Translations under genes and position numbers: made by a program
NCBI GenBank assembly: GCA_029251085.1
Contig: JAQXDZ010000061.1
Span: 46,210-110,209 of the forward strand
Length of the DNA: 64,000 nt
From: Mariniblastus sp.
Lineage (GTDB): Bacteria; Planctomycetota; Planctomycetia; Pirellulales; Pirellulaceae
Direction: 5' to 3'
Notes under the pieces: generated by a model
Seen by the model: only the letters and a program-made list of their open reading frames with translations
Told to the model about the DNA's origin: nothing
The model's database searches: none
Part shown: in pieces, positions 26,492-35,366 of the stretch
Numbering within the stretch: position 1 is the first letter of the stretch
How the letters are laid out: the number at the start of each line of letters is the position of its first letter

Positions 26492-27019
26492 GTGAAAATA
26501 CTACTAAATCAAGATGAACTGGACGCCGGCGTCGAACGACTCGCTCGTGAAATCAATGAGACTTACGGAAACCGCCCCCTTACCATTGTGGGGGTTTTGA
26601 CCGGCAGCTTTATTCTCATGGCCGATTTAATTCGAAAACTGGAAATGCCCTTGCGCGTCGGTGTCGTCCAAACCAGCAGCTACGAGGGAACGGAGCGAGG
26701 CGCCCTAAGCATCAACTCGGAAATGATGCTCGACATTGCGGGACGGGACGTTGTCTTGATCGACGATATTTTTGACACTGGCAACACCCTCCAGGAAGTA
26801 ACCCAGTTGATGAAAAGTCTCGGCCCCAACAGTTTGAAATCAGCTGTTTTGCTTTTGAAAACTGGACGACAAGAAGTCGACTGGGTGCCAGAATTTGTAG
26901 CCTTTGATATTCCTGACGAATTCGTGGTCGGATACGGACTTGACTTCAATGATGAATATCGAAACCTACCTTACTTGGCCTGCCTCGAGCCCGCCGATCT
27001 TCCCAACACCGAGAGCTAA
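26492..27019 (+). CDS. hpt: Hypoxanthine phosphoribosyltransferase
   Basis: Hpt salvages hypoxanthine and guanine using PRPP. This 175-residue protein has the PRPP-binding motif VVLIDDIFDTGNTL, the N-terminal VGVLTGSFILMADLIRKL, and FVVGYGLDFNDEYRNLPYL near the C-terminus. It begins with a GTG codon at 26492. It lies 82 bp after the aldehyde dehydrogenase and 45 bp before a glycosyltransferase gene. The function is well supported by these motifs. Confidence 0.92.
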   Translation: MKILLNQDELDAGVERLAREINETYGNRPLTIVGVLTGSFILMADLIRKLEMPLRVGVVQTSSYEGTERGALSINSEMMLDIAGRDVVLIDDIFDTGNTLQEVTQLMKSLGPNSLKSAVLLLKTGRQEVDWVPEFVAFDIPDEFVVGYGLDFNDEYRNLPYLACLEPADLPNTES

Positions 27020-27064
27020 ATATTTGGGTGTTTCGCTGGGAAGCAAGCAACAGGATTTTCTGCA

Positions 27065-28318
27065 ATGAATAGAACACTTGGCGATCAAAAGGAAACGTCG
27101 CCAGTGTTGCCAGAGGATCCTTTGCCGCTGCGGGTTGCGATTGTCAGCCGCCGCTTTTGGCCTTATTCAGGAACCACGGAATTCGCGGTTGCGGATCTCG
27201 CCTCTCAAATCAAGCGACGAGGGCACTCGGTTGAGATTTTGACAGTACGCTGGGAGAAAAACTGGCCGCTGTATTTTGATTACGATGAAATTCCAATTCG
27301 CCGAATCAATCGATCGCAATCGCATCCGTGGCGATCGTTTCGTTACTTGCGATCTCTGACTCGGGAATTGAAGCAACTGGACCTGGACGGCATTATTGTT
27401 TTTGGACTCGACGAAGAGGCATGGGCGGTGAGCCGCGCATTTTCAGGAAAAATTCCGTTCGTTATCCGCATCGACAATCACTTCCCCGGCGCAAAAAAAG
27501 GAGGCCCAGAACTAACCCCTCGGCAACTCTCCGCAGTCAATTCTGCCCAGTCCCTTCTAACCGATTCTTGCGAAACTCAAAAGAAGATTTTGGAACAACC
27601 AGGCGTAACCAATTCGCAGGTCAAACTGGCTCCCGAGGGAATTTTACTCGACAAAATAAAACAACGTCAGCAATCGCTCCAAAGTGATGCCCGAGTCGCC
27701 ATCTCAGACGCTCACCCCGTCCTCTTGATTGGCTCCAACCAACCACTAGTCGTTTGCGGAGCACCTCACGAAGGGGATCCTGGCATGCTCAGCCTTCTCG
27801 ATGCGTGGCCCAAAGTGATCGCTCAATTCCCAAAAGCAAAGCTCTGGATTCTTGGCGATGGGTCAAAGGGAAGAGATATTTGGACAAACATTCTTGAAAA
27901 ACATCTCGTCCAATCCGTTGTGATGCCCGGCAGTTTTGATGATACACACGAAATATTCCAAGCCGCTGATCTTTACGTTCACCCCTTAAAATCCGATGAA
28001 AGCTGCGGGTTCCTTGCCAGAGCGCTGGCTGCCGGAGTGGGGACCGTGGTAACCTCAACCGAATTCACGCAAACGGTGATTGAAAACAATGTCAGCGGAT
28101 TGGTGGTTCATGCCGACGATCCGCGAGCCCTCGGGGACGCAATCTGTCTTGCACTAGGCAACCCTGACCTAAGAGAACGCCTAGGAGAAGAAGGTCGAAT
28201 GTCAGCAATCAAACAGTTTGATATTCAAAACTCCGTCGACGACTTCCTTCAACCATTCAAAAAACAAGCGACACTCCGAGCACTAGATTCTAATTCAACT
28301 AATGAGGGCAACCAGTGA
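27065..28318 (+). CDS. Glycosyltransferase family 4-like protein (first of pair)
   Basis: The 417-residue protein has a GT-B fold. The N-terminus reads VAIVSRRFWPYSGTTEFAVADLA, a GT4 hallmark, and the C-terminal donor domain includes AKLWILGDGSKGRD, ADLYVHPLKSDESCGFLARALAAG (the EX7E region with a diverged first glutamate) and VTSTEFTQTVIENNVSGLVV. It probably transfers a sugar in cell-envelope or exopolysaccharide synthesis. Its stop overlaps the next GTG start by four bases, so the two glycosyltransferases are translated together. The sugar and acceptor are unknown. Confidence 0.85.
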   Translation: MNRTLGDQKETSPVLPEDPLPLRVAIVSRRFWPYSGTTEFAVADLASQIKRRGHSVEILTVRWEKNWPLYFDYDEIPIRRINRSQSHPWRSFRYLRSLTRELKQLDLDGIIVFGLDEEAWAVSRAFSGKIPFVIRIDNHFPGAKKGGPELTPRQLSAVNSAQSLLTDSCETQKKILEQPGVTNSQVKLAPEGILLDKIKQRQQSLQSDARVAISDAHPVLLIGSNQPLVVCGAPHEGDPGMLSLLDAWPKVIAQFPKAKLWILGDGSKGRDIWTNILEKHLVQSVVMPGSFDDTHEIFQAADLYVHPLKSDESCGFLARALAAGVGTVVTSTEFTQTVIENNVSGLVVHADDPRALGDAICLALGNPDLRERLGEEGRMSAIKQFDIQNSVDDFLQPFKKQATLRALDSNSTNEGNQ

Positions 28319-29463
28319 ATTATCGGATCTTGTTTACAATCGAGAGCCTGTTTGAGCTAGGACATGTCGAAGAATTGAAGATTCTCACGGAAGCTCTCTC
28401 GACGCGTGGATGCGATGTTCATATTGCCGTCCTCGGCGAGCACCGAAGCGACGCAAATCAATGGATTAAATCCGGGATTAAGGTACACGTACTTAACAAG
28501 GATGACCGAACTCCACTTCACTCATTTCGCGACTGCTTTTCGATCGTGCCTGAACTAAGAAAACTGATCCACTCCCTTTCACCTGATTTAGTACACGCCT
28601 GGTGCGGGCAAGCCGAATTGCTAACCCTGATTGCGACAAGGAATTTACCCCTGACGCAACCGCTACCCTTTAAACATCTAATCAGTACACGGCTTGCCAT
28701 CCCCCGCGAACTGGGGTTCAGACAGCAGATTTTCGAAAACTATCTCGGAGACAATCAGAACTTTACCACTGTGGTTCCCCATGCCTCAATCAAAACAAAA
28801 TTAATCGAACGCGGAAAACTAGAGTCGCAGATCGAAATCATTCCCAACTCAGCCACGTCTCAACCGGTCGCCAAAAAAACATCGGTGCGGGAAACCCTGA
28901 GAAAACAACTGGGACTTCCACCGAATTCGTATCTTGCAGGAACGGTCGCCCCGTTGGTTCATCGCAGTCGATTAAAAGACCTGATTTGGGCCACTGACCT
29001 CTTAACCTGCATTCGTAACGACTTCCATTTTTTGATTGTTGGAAACGGGCCTCAGTTGAGTCGCCTACAACGATTTGCAAGCCTGACCGAAGCTGCCAGC
29101 CATGTCCATTTTATTCGCCATCCAGAACCTTCACTCATTCAAGGTCTCGATTTCTACTGGCACCCTCATTTCCAAGAACCAATCTCAGCAAATTTATTGG
29201 CGGCAATGGCTGCAGAAATCCCTGCCATCGCTGTCTATGGGGAAGGAACCGACGAGATCATTCGCCACCAGGAAACCGGATTCGCCGTTAACTTTGGTGC
29301 TCGTGATGAGTTTGCGCGTTGGACTAAGTTCCTAATTGAAAAACCGAACGAGTCAAAAATCATGGCGAGACAGGGACGTGAATTGGTAGAACGGATGTTT
29401 CCCAGCAAATCGATGGTGGACGACTACATCGCCTTTTACAAAAGAAAAATCACATCCATTTAA
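28315..29463 (+). CDS. Glycosyltransferase family 4-like protein (second of pair)
   Basis: This is a 382-residue GT-B protein starting with GTG in a GTGA overlap with the previous gene. It has the N-terminal ILFTIESLFELGHVEELKIL, the donor-site region FLIVGNGPQLSRLQRF, and LDFYWHPHFQEPISANLLAAMAAEIPAIAVYGEGTDEI, matching the GT4 C-terminal signature. It likely acts directly after or together with the first transferase on the same polymer or lipid. No Wzx/Wzy, sugar-nucleotide or lpx genes are adjacent to define the pathway. Confidence 0.83.
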   Translation: MNYRILFTIESLFELGHVEELKILTEALSTRGCDVHIAVLGEHRSDANQWIKSGIKVHVLNKDDRTPLHSFRDCFSIVPELRKLIHSLSPDLVHAWCGQAELLTLIATRNLPLTQPLPFKHLISTRLAIPRELGFRQQIFENYLGDNQNFTTVVPHASIKTKLIERGKLESQIEIIPNSATSQPVAKKTSVRETLRKQLGLPPNSYLAGTVAPLVHRSRLKDLIWATDLLTCIRNDFHFLIVGNGPQLSRLQRFASLTEAASHVHFIRHPEPSLIQGLDFYWHPHFQEPISANLLAAMAAEIPAIAVYGEGTDEIIRHQETGFAVNFGARDEFARWTKFLIEKPNESKIMARQGRELVERMFPSKSMVDDYIAFYKRKITSI

Positions 29464-29553
29464 ACCGGGGTCTGTCAGGAAAACGGGGAGCTTATCACGA
29501 CGAGCCGTCGTTGCTGTTGTCGGGCGCCTTCCATCAAGCCTCCTTGAACATGC

Positions 29554-30477
29554 CTAACCAGCCTTCGTCGGTTCGCTTTCCCGCTTTGCTGTTTTGCCAA
29601 GGTATCTCAAAAGCAAACCCGTCAGAATTAATCCGCCCCCCACAATCGTCGTCAAAGCTGGAGGGGTGTATTCAGGCGACTGATGCCACGCAACAAATAC
29701 CCAAACCGGAACCAGTAATGGCTCCAGCAGCGTCAATCCGGATGCCTCGTGGCTAGAAACAGCACTCACACCTCTGGCAAAGAGCAGATAAGGGATTCCG
29801 ATTTGCAACATCCCAAATCCAGCCAAGTAAATCCATTGATTTCCGGTCGGATAGATATTTGTCTGAATTAACACAGGTGCCAAAACCACCGCGGTGACCG
29901 CATGATTCAGGAAAACTAACCAAGCCGCATCGTAATCTTTTAACCACCGCAGCATGACGACGACGCCGGCAAAAAACACGCCTGAGGCCAATCCGTAACG
30001 AACACCAATTAACGAGGCACCAAATAGTTCCGCGCGTAAAATAATCAAAACGCCAACCGACGCAAAAACCAACAAGACCCAATCTCGACGCACCGGACGT
30101 TCGCCAAACCAAAACCAACTTATTAAAAACACCCATGCTGGTGCGGTGTACTGAAGCCAAATGGCCAGGGTCGACTCGCAATAAACCATTCCTGTCAGAT
30201 AGGTCCAATTCATCAAAGCAAAAGTGGATACCATGGGTATCAATTTCCACGTCCACTGGACTTTGCGAACCATCACAACGAGGATCAATGCCGCAAAAAA
30301 CGCACGCCAAAACGCGAGTAACAACCCTCTCGATTCTGCCGGCCACTGGTCAAAAATGGGTGCCTTTGCAAAAAAGCCACTCGTGCTCCACATCAACGCT
30401 GCAGCAATGATTAGCAGTCTGCCTCGCCATAACGGTGATAAGTACGTCGAATCCGTGGCGCTATCTGCGGAAAGCAT
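29554..30477 (-). CDS. EamA/DMT-family permease
   Basis: An inner-membrane protein with about ten hydrophobic segments in two EamA repeats, for example RLLIIAAALMWSTSGFFAKAP and SLIGVRYGLASGVFFAGVVVML. I start at the ATG at 30477 (MLSADSATDSTYLSP), giving 307 residues; the ORF track adds 43 residues with no helix. It is unrelated in detail to the DMT gene at 6.6 kb. Its substrate is unknown. Confidence 0.83.
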   Translation of the reverse strand: MLSADSATDSTYLSPLWRGRLLIIAAALMWSTSGFFAKAPIFDQWPAESRGLLLAFWRAFFAALILVVMVRKVQWTWKLIPMVSTFALMNWTYLTGMVYCESTLAIWLQYTAPAWVFLISWFWFGERPVRRDWVLLVFASVGVLIILRAELFGASLIGVRYGLASGVFFAGVVVMLRWLKDYDAAWLVFLNHAVTAVVLAPVLIQTNIYPTGNQWIYLAGFGMLQIGIPYLLFARGVSAVSSHEASGLTLLEPLLVPVWVFVAWHQSPEYTPPALTTIVGGGLILTGLLLRYLGKTAKRESEPTKAG

Positions 30478-30762
30478 AATAGAAGAGGACCTACGAAAAA
30501 GCAGAATGACGTATGGAAATGATTCACGGATAAACTGGGCCGCCGTTTTCGCAACCCAAACAGAAAACGTACCGTTACAGTTGATGAGCCGCTGGGCCCG
30601 ATTCAATCCGGTACCCGATTCTATCAGATCGCGATGCTACCAGATCGCGGGAGGCGTTTAACTACGCAACCGCGCAGCAACGAACAAACGTGAAGCAGAT
30701 AAAAAAAGAAAGCAGCGGATCGTCTCTAACGAAGGCTGCAACGCCAAATCGATTGCGATCGA

Positions 30763-30852
30763 TTACTTCTTGCGATGTCGAATTTTGGCTCGCATACGTC
30801 GTTTTTTGCGGCCTAACTTGCGACGACCCTTACCGGTCTTTTTGGTTCCCAC
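30763..30852 (-). CDS. 29-residue arginine/lysine-rich small protein
   Basis: This gene is too short for the ORF track. On the minus strand a GTG start is preceded by AGGGG nine bases upstream, and the frame reads GTKKTGKGRRKLGRKKRR followed by MRAKIRHRKK and a TAA stop. Nineteen of 29 residues are K, R or H. The sequence resembles tiny ribosome-associated proteins such as the AURKAIP1/COX24-like peptides (recalled resemblance, not searched). It could be a small ribosomal protein or RNA-binding peptide. The ribosome-binding site and the clean, strongly basic frame argue against chance. Confidence 0.7.
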   Translation of the reverse strand: MGTKKTGKGRRKLGRKKRRMRAKIRHRKK

Positions 30853-31082
30853 TCGAATGAACCCCTGTTTTGATGATGTATCGGATTAAATTTTGAACGT
30901 CTATCGTAACGACAGAACCTCTTAATGGCAAGACGATATGTCGCCTGCTTTGAATCTTGTTGCAGGAAAATCGACTCGCGATCATGTGAAACAACTGCAG
31001 GGATTAAACGGCTTTTATTCCTTTTTAGTCGCATTTGGCCAAATTATTCGGATTCCCCGCAGCCTTTTGCGGGCTGTCATTT

Positions 31083-32531
31083 TTACTGCTTCAGCGATTG
31101 CTGAGCTTCATTTCTAAGCAGAAAACTCAAGATTAAACCAACCAGTACCCACCCTCCAATGATGGCAGTCGCCAACCACAACTCCTGATCCATCATGTAG
31201 GTCCAACTTCGGTAGACCATAAACAAACAAGCGCCGACAAATAAGACGGGAAGAACGGGATAAAACGGAACCCGATATCCCTCAAACTGCCCTTTGAAAC
31301 GGACGCGGTTAATCATCAAAGTAACGACGGTCAAACCGAGAAAAGACCAAAAATAGGGAGCATTAGATGCCGTCAAATTTTCCACACCGTTTTTGTCGTC
31401 CCCGAATGTTAAAATGTAGGCGATCGTGACCACCCCCTGCAGCAAAATCCCCCGCCAGCAACCTTTGCCCGATACGTCACCAGCTACGAGACGGAGACTT
31501 GGATAATCAACCGCCGTCGCCCAGTAAATTCTTGGACTGGTAAAGATCATTGCGTTGATCGCCCCAAGGCAGGAAACGCACACCAAAATCGAAAGTAGGT
31601 CTTTCCCCAAAGGCCCCATGTTCTGCTCGACCAACACGGAAGTCGCATTCTCCCACCGACTACCCAATGAAGCCATCTGCTCAAACCCTAACCCGGCAAC
31701 CAGCGCCAGATTGACAAGCAGATAGACCAATAGAACCACACCTGTACCCACAACCAACGCACGTAAGAGATTTCGTTTGGGGTTGCGTGTTTCACTTGCA
31801 ACAAAGGCGATATCGTTCCAGCCTCCAAATGTAAACATCACAAAAACCATGGAAAGCCAGAACCACTCCCAGGTCGATTCGCCAGAGTCCTCGGACGCAG
31901 ATGCCGAATCAACCGCGTTGCTTATTTGTGCGGGAACCTCCGCGAGCACGTCCTGATCGAGGCCTTCAGCACTCGGCCATACAAGGAATGCTGCCGCAAC
32001 AACGACTAAGATCCCAGCAACCTTGGCAACCGTCAGTAAATTTTGCGATGCTTTTCCAAAACGCACTCCAATCAAATTGGTAAGACTTAAACCAATGACG
32101 CTCAGCCCGGCAAAAGCATAAAGAGGCAGGGAATTGGGGAAAACTGAAACGGCAAACTCACCAAATATCATTGCCATCAAAGCGATACTCGTCGGGCGAA
32201 TTACCCAAAACGCCGCCCAGGAAAACGCAAACCCCACCCGGCAGTGATAACCTCGCTTGAGATAACCGTAATCGCCGCCGCGATCCGGATAGGTTGTCGT
32301 CAGTTCAGCGAAACAGAGTGCTCCCATGAGAGCAACCAATCCACCGGCGACCCAAACCGCTACTAGCCAAGTCACATTCGGAACATTGGAAGCAACGATC
32401 GCCGGCATCTTGAAAATCCCAGCTCCAATAATCGTGCCGACAATGATGCAAACACAATCAAAAAGCGTCAGCACGCGGGAAGTTGCTGAATTCGAGTCAC
32501 TCGACTCCATGGGTTCCTGTGATGAATTCAA
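31083..32531 (-). CDS. APC-family amino acid permease
   Basis: The 482-residue inner-membrane protein has about twelve hydrophobic helices. The first, TLFDCVCIIVGTIIGAGIFKMPAIV, carries the GxGxx turn typical of APC/LAT transporters, and the PFYPVLPVLFVGACLFMVYR segment near the C-terminus is like LAT-type exchangers. A soluble insert near residues 205-225 (DSASASEDSGESTW) is acidic. A Shine-Dalgarno AAGGAA lies nine bases before the ATG. It probably moves an amino acid or polyamine; the exact substrate cannot be said. Confidence 0.85.
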   Translation of the reverse strand: MNSSQEPMESSDSNSATSRVLTLFDCVCIIVGTIIGAGIFKMPAIVASNVPNVTWLVAVWVAGGLVALMGALCFAELTTTYPDRGGDYGYLKRGYHCRVGFAFSWAAFWVIRPTSIALMAMIFGEFAVSVFPNSLPLYAFAGLSVIGLSLTNLIGVRFGKASQNLLTVAKVAGILVVVAAAFLVWPSAEGLDQDVLAEVPAQISNAVDSASASEDSGESTWEWFWLSMVFVMFTFGGWNDIAFVASETRNPKRNLLRALVVGTGVVLLVYLLVNLALVAGLGFEQMASLGSRWENATSVLVEQNMGPLGKDLLSILVCVSCLGAINAMIFTSPRIYWATAVDYPSLRLVAGDVSGKGCWRGILLQGVVTIAYILTFGDDKNGVENLTASNAPYFWSFLGLTVVTLMINRVRFKGQFEGYRVPFYPVLPVLFVGACLFMVYRSWTYMMDQELWLATAIIGGWVLVGLILSFLLRNEAQQSLKQ

Positions 32532-32806
32532 TTCATTTCCTTAAAAAAGGCATCTTGAGATGTCGACGCATCCACTTCCTATGAATATCACAATCCTAGC
32601 ACGCTCACTCTCAACGATGCACTCCCAGATCGCAAACCGCCCCAAACCCCTTCAAAACCAAGCGAATGTCCAAAAATCACCCTTCAAATCCCCTACGTTG
32701 CTATAGACTAGCTCCACTCTCGGAGTAAAATAGTCCGAATTGAACGTCACCGCGATTTCGAACCTTCTTCGAAGATCGTTTTTTTTGAGAATTCCGAAGG
32801 GAATAC

Positions 32807-33025
32807 ATGGCCAAAGAAGAAGCCTTTGAAGTAGACGGCACTGTTACACAGGCGCTTGCTAACACACGTTTTCGCGTTGAACTTGAGACTGGCGATGAAG
32901 TCCTCGCTCATGTCGCCGGTAGAATGCGCAAGCACTTTATTCGAATTGTTCCCGGCGATAAGGTCCGAGTTGAACTTTCTCCATACGACTTAACCAAAGG
33001 TCGTATCGTTTACCGAGAACGATAA
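32807..33025 (+). CDS. infA: Translation initiation factor IF-1
   Basis: IF-1 binds the ribosomal A site during initiation. The 72-residue protein is a single OB fold, [26 protein letters not shown] and [22 protein letters not shown], of the normal length. An AAGGGA ribosome site lies six bases before the ATG. It stands alone here, without the ribosomal protein genes that often accompany it. The 275 bp upstream should hold its promoter. Confidence 0.97.
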   Translation: MAKEEAFEVDGTVTQALANTRFRVELETGDEVLAHVAGRMRKHFIRIVPGDKVRVELSPYDLTKGRIVYRER

Positions 33026-33533
33026 GAGCTTGCATTTCGGTCATTTCAGACCAAATCACCAACGAACGATTGGATCTCTTGGTGGTTGCAGGGCAATTTG
33101 CCGGGAAATCGAGAACTGACCGCTCGTTCTCCCTACATGCGCCGCTTCAACATTGACCGACAAATCGTGGATCGATCGCCCAAACGTTCAAATCATGGGC
33201 AAATCGATCCACTCTTTGCTTAGTTCTCTCGACAATCTAAAACAAAGAGCCTGATTCCAAGGTAATGACTAAGGAAGGTGGTTCTTTGCTAAGTATCACT
33301 TCGTAACCGAACCGTTCCTACTTTTGCGAAACATTCTTACATTGCTTTGCTAGTTATTGCATCGAAAGCCCGTTGATGGACAATAAACCGAACGCATGAG
33401 CGTTTGATCGTTGTCCGCAAACGCATTTAAGAGATTAAAACAATCAATCGCCAAGATCTATTTCAGATGGATCCAAGTCGATTTTGTAAACCGTACCTAA
33501 TAATAAGCACCAACCAGAGTTTGGAGACCAAAC
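33026..33533. other. Intergenic region with several inverted repeats
   Basis: This 508-base gap between infA and the Met-rich secreted protein gene contains no plausible gene but several structured parts: the 42-base hairpin at 33169-33210, a CTCTTTG...CAAAGAG pair at 33212-33249, a GCGTTTG...CAAACGC pair at 33400-33424, and three copies of TTTGCT(T/A)AGT-like sequence at 33215, 33285 and 33346. It could hold the leader of the downstream gene or an unannotated small RNA. Promoter boxes were not convincingly located. Confidence 0.4.
33169..33210. repeat. 42-base two-stem inverted repeat
   Basis: GGATCGAT pairs with ATCGATCC (8 bp), and inside it GCCCA pairs with TGGGC (5 bp), separated by a one-base and a two-base bulge. 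The loop is 13 bases. No T-run follows, so it is not a normal terminator. It lies 144 bases after infA and could be part of an RNA or a protein-binding site. Confidence 0.5.
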
Positions 33534-35189
33534 GTGAAGTCTTTATGTAAACCATTCGTTCTAAGTTTGCTGATAACCGCAATGACGCTGTTGCCAATGA
33601 GCAAAGCGTTCTGCCAAAGCACTCCGGAGCCCGCTGTTGTGGTCTCCATCAAACAAATTGACGAGCAAATATCAGATGTAAAATATCTGATGGACGCCGC
33701 CGGTTTCGGGCAAATGATGTTCTTCGTTGACGCGATGATCAAGCCATACACCAGCGGAATCGACGGAAAAAAAGACGCTGGCCTGATGCTTTACTTCACC
33801 GACGATTCTCCCATGCCTGAAATGGTTGGCTTTCTGCCAGTCACCAACATGGACGCTATTCTCGACACCGTCTCGCAGATGGCCGAAATCGATGAAGGTG
33901 ACGACATGACAACTATCATCATGGATTCCGGCGAGGAAATGTCCGTCAAAATGGACGGGGATTACGCTTTCTTTTCCATGAATGCTGGAATGCTGGAGTC
34001 GACCCCAAGCGTCCCTAAAGACGTCATGAAAGAACTCACAGAAAATTACAATATTGCTGCGAAAATTTTTGCAGAAAACATTCCCGCTGCGATGAAAGAC
34101 CAAGCGATGGGCTTGATTCGTTCAAGCGCCGAAATGACTCAGTCCCAACTTGGCGACGAGACCGATCTCGATCTCCAGATGGAACAACTCGAGATGCTTA
34201 TGACCCAGTCTGAGAGCATCACGGTCGGAATCGGCATCGACGAAGATAACAAGAAAATGATGATGGACTTTGGCTTTAAAGGAACGCCAAACTCCGATCT
34301 TGCTGCAAAGCTTGCAGACTCTGCCCCTAAGAAGCCTTCGAACTTCACTGGTTTCGTCATGGACGGAGCGGCAATGACTTTGAACCAGTCAGGGTCAATT
34401 TCGGGTGAAGACGCTGCAAATTACACCACAATGCTAGGTGATCTCGTTCCATCGATGATGGAAGAACTAGGTTACGAAATGGACTTGTCAGACGACAAGC
34501 TCGACACCATCGAAAAAGCAATGAATACCATTGTCGAGGTGGCAGAAGAGACGCTCCAAAACGGTGTCGTCGACATGGGTGCTGTAATCATGATGGATAA
34601 AGAGGACGTTAATTTCGCCATGGGCATGCAATTAACTAACCCTAAAAAACTTGAATCGGCCGTAAAGGCACTCTCCAAGATGGCGGAAGAACAGGCTCCG
34701 GGAGAACTGGATGTCAATTTGAATTCTGGCAGCCACAAGGATGTTACTTTCCATACTATTAATGTCGATACTTCAACCGCCCCTGACGAATTTCAAGAAG
34801 TTGTTGGCTCGTCGCTTTCGATGGTCGTTGGTATTGGAAAGGACACTGCCTACATCGGCCTCGGCACCAATCCCGAAAGCATCATCAAAAAAGCGATGGA
34901 TGCGAGTGCCAAGAATGATGGCAAAGGCAAGCCGCAATCACCAGCAATGGCAATGAGCTTCAACCTAATTCCGATGCTTGAAATGGCTGCTCGTGTTAAC
35001 GATGAGCCTATGATGAACGAGTTGATTGACACTCTCAAGGAATCGGGAAGCAGTGAGATCAACATGACTTACGTCATCGACGATGGTATTAACTTCCGAG
35101 TTGAAATCCAGGAAGGCGTCTTCGCTCTTCTGGGATCCGCTGGTACTCAATTGCAAGCCCAGGGCCTCGGTGGCAACGAAGATTTTTAA
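33534..35189 (+). CDS. Exported methionine-rich protein of unknown function
   Basis: I do not recognise this 551-residue protein. It has a signal peptide (SLLITAMTLLPMSKAFC) and then a long acidic, methionine-rich region (for example MMFFVDAMI, MDKEDVNFAMGMQL) with no cysteine after the signal. Repeated motifs of the type MGxVIMMDKEDVNFAM and VGIGKDTAYIGLGTNPESI suggest two or more similar alpha/beta domains, as in large exported planctomycete proteins. A strong terminator follows it, so it is transcribed alone. Its start is a GTG with a GGAG site (GGAGACCAAAC) seven bases upstream. Confidence 0.75.
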   Translation: MKSLCKPFVLSLLITAMTLLPMSKAFCQSTPEPAVVVSIKQIDEQISDVKYLMDAAGFGQMMFFVDAMIKPYTSGIDGKKDAGLMLYFTDDSPMPEMVGFLPVTNMDAILDTVSQMAEIDEGDDMTTIIMDSGEEMSVKMDGDYAFFSMNAGMLESTPSVPKDVMKELTENYNIAAKIFAENIPAAMKDQAMGLIRSSAEMTQSQLGDETDLDLQMEQLEMLMTQSESITVGIGIDEDNKKMMMDFGFKGTPNSDLAAKLADSAPKKPSNFTGFVMDGAAMTLNQSGSISGEDAANYTTMLGDLVPSMMEELGYEMDLSDDKLDTIEKAMNTIVEVAEETLQNGVVDMGAVIMMDKEDVNFAMGMQLTNPKKLESAVKALSKMAEEQAPGELDVNLNSGSHKDVTFHTINVDTSTAPDEFQEVVGSSLSMVVGIGKDTAYIGLGTNPESIIKKAMDASAKNDGKGKPQSPAMAMSFNLIPMLEMAARVNDEPMMNELIDTLKESGSSEINMTYVIDDGINFRVEIQEGVFALLGSAGTQLQAQGLGGNEDF

Positions 35190-35245
35190 TTAGTTCGAAT
35201 GTAGTCACAGCCGTGACGAAAGCGATTCGAAACAGAAATCCCAAA

Positions 35246-35277
35246 GGGCAGTCTCCTCAGAGGCTGCCCTTTTTTTT
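35246..35277 (+). terminator. Rho-independent terminator of the Met-rich protein gene
   Basis: GGGCAG pairs with CTGCCC, with an inner CTC/GAG pair around a CTCA loop, and eight Ts follow. It is a clear intrinsic terminator for the plus-strand gene ending at 35189. Confidence 0.9.
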
Positions 35278-35282
35278 GTTAC

Positions 35283-35317
35283 AAAAAAAAAGGCCGAATC
35301 CAATTGGATCCGACCTT
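35283..35317 (-). terminator. Rho-independent terminator for the convergent gene
   Basis: On the minus strand AGGTCGGATCC and GGATTCGGCCT form an 11-bp stem around AATT, followed by nine Ts. It ends the minus-strand gene at 35367. Together with the neighbouring plus-strand terminator it separates two convergent genes. Confidence 0.9.
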
Positions 35318-35366
35318 CGAAAACAAATACTAGCTTGGCGATTCAAACCGCCATTTTGTACTTTAA

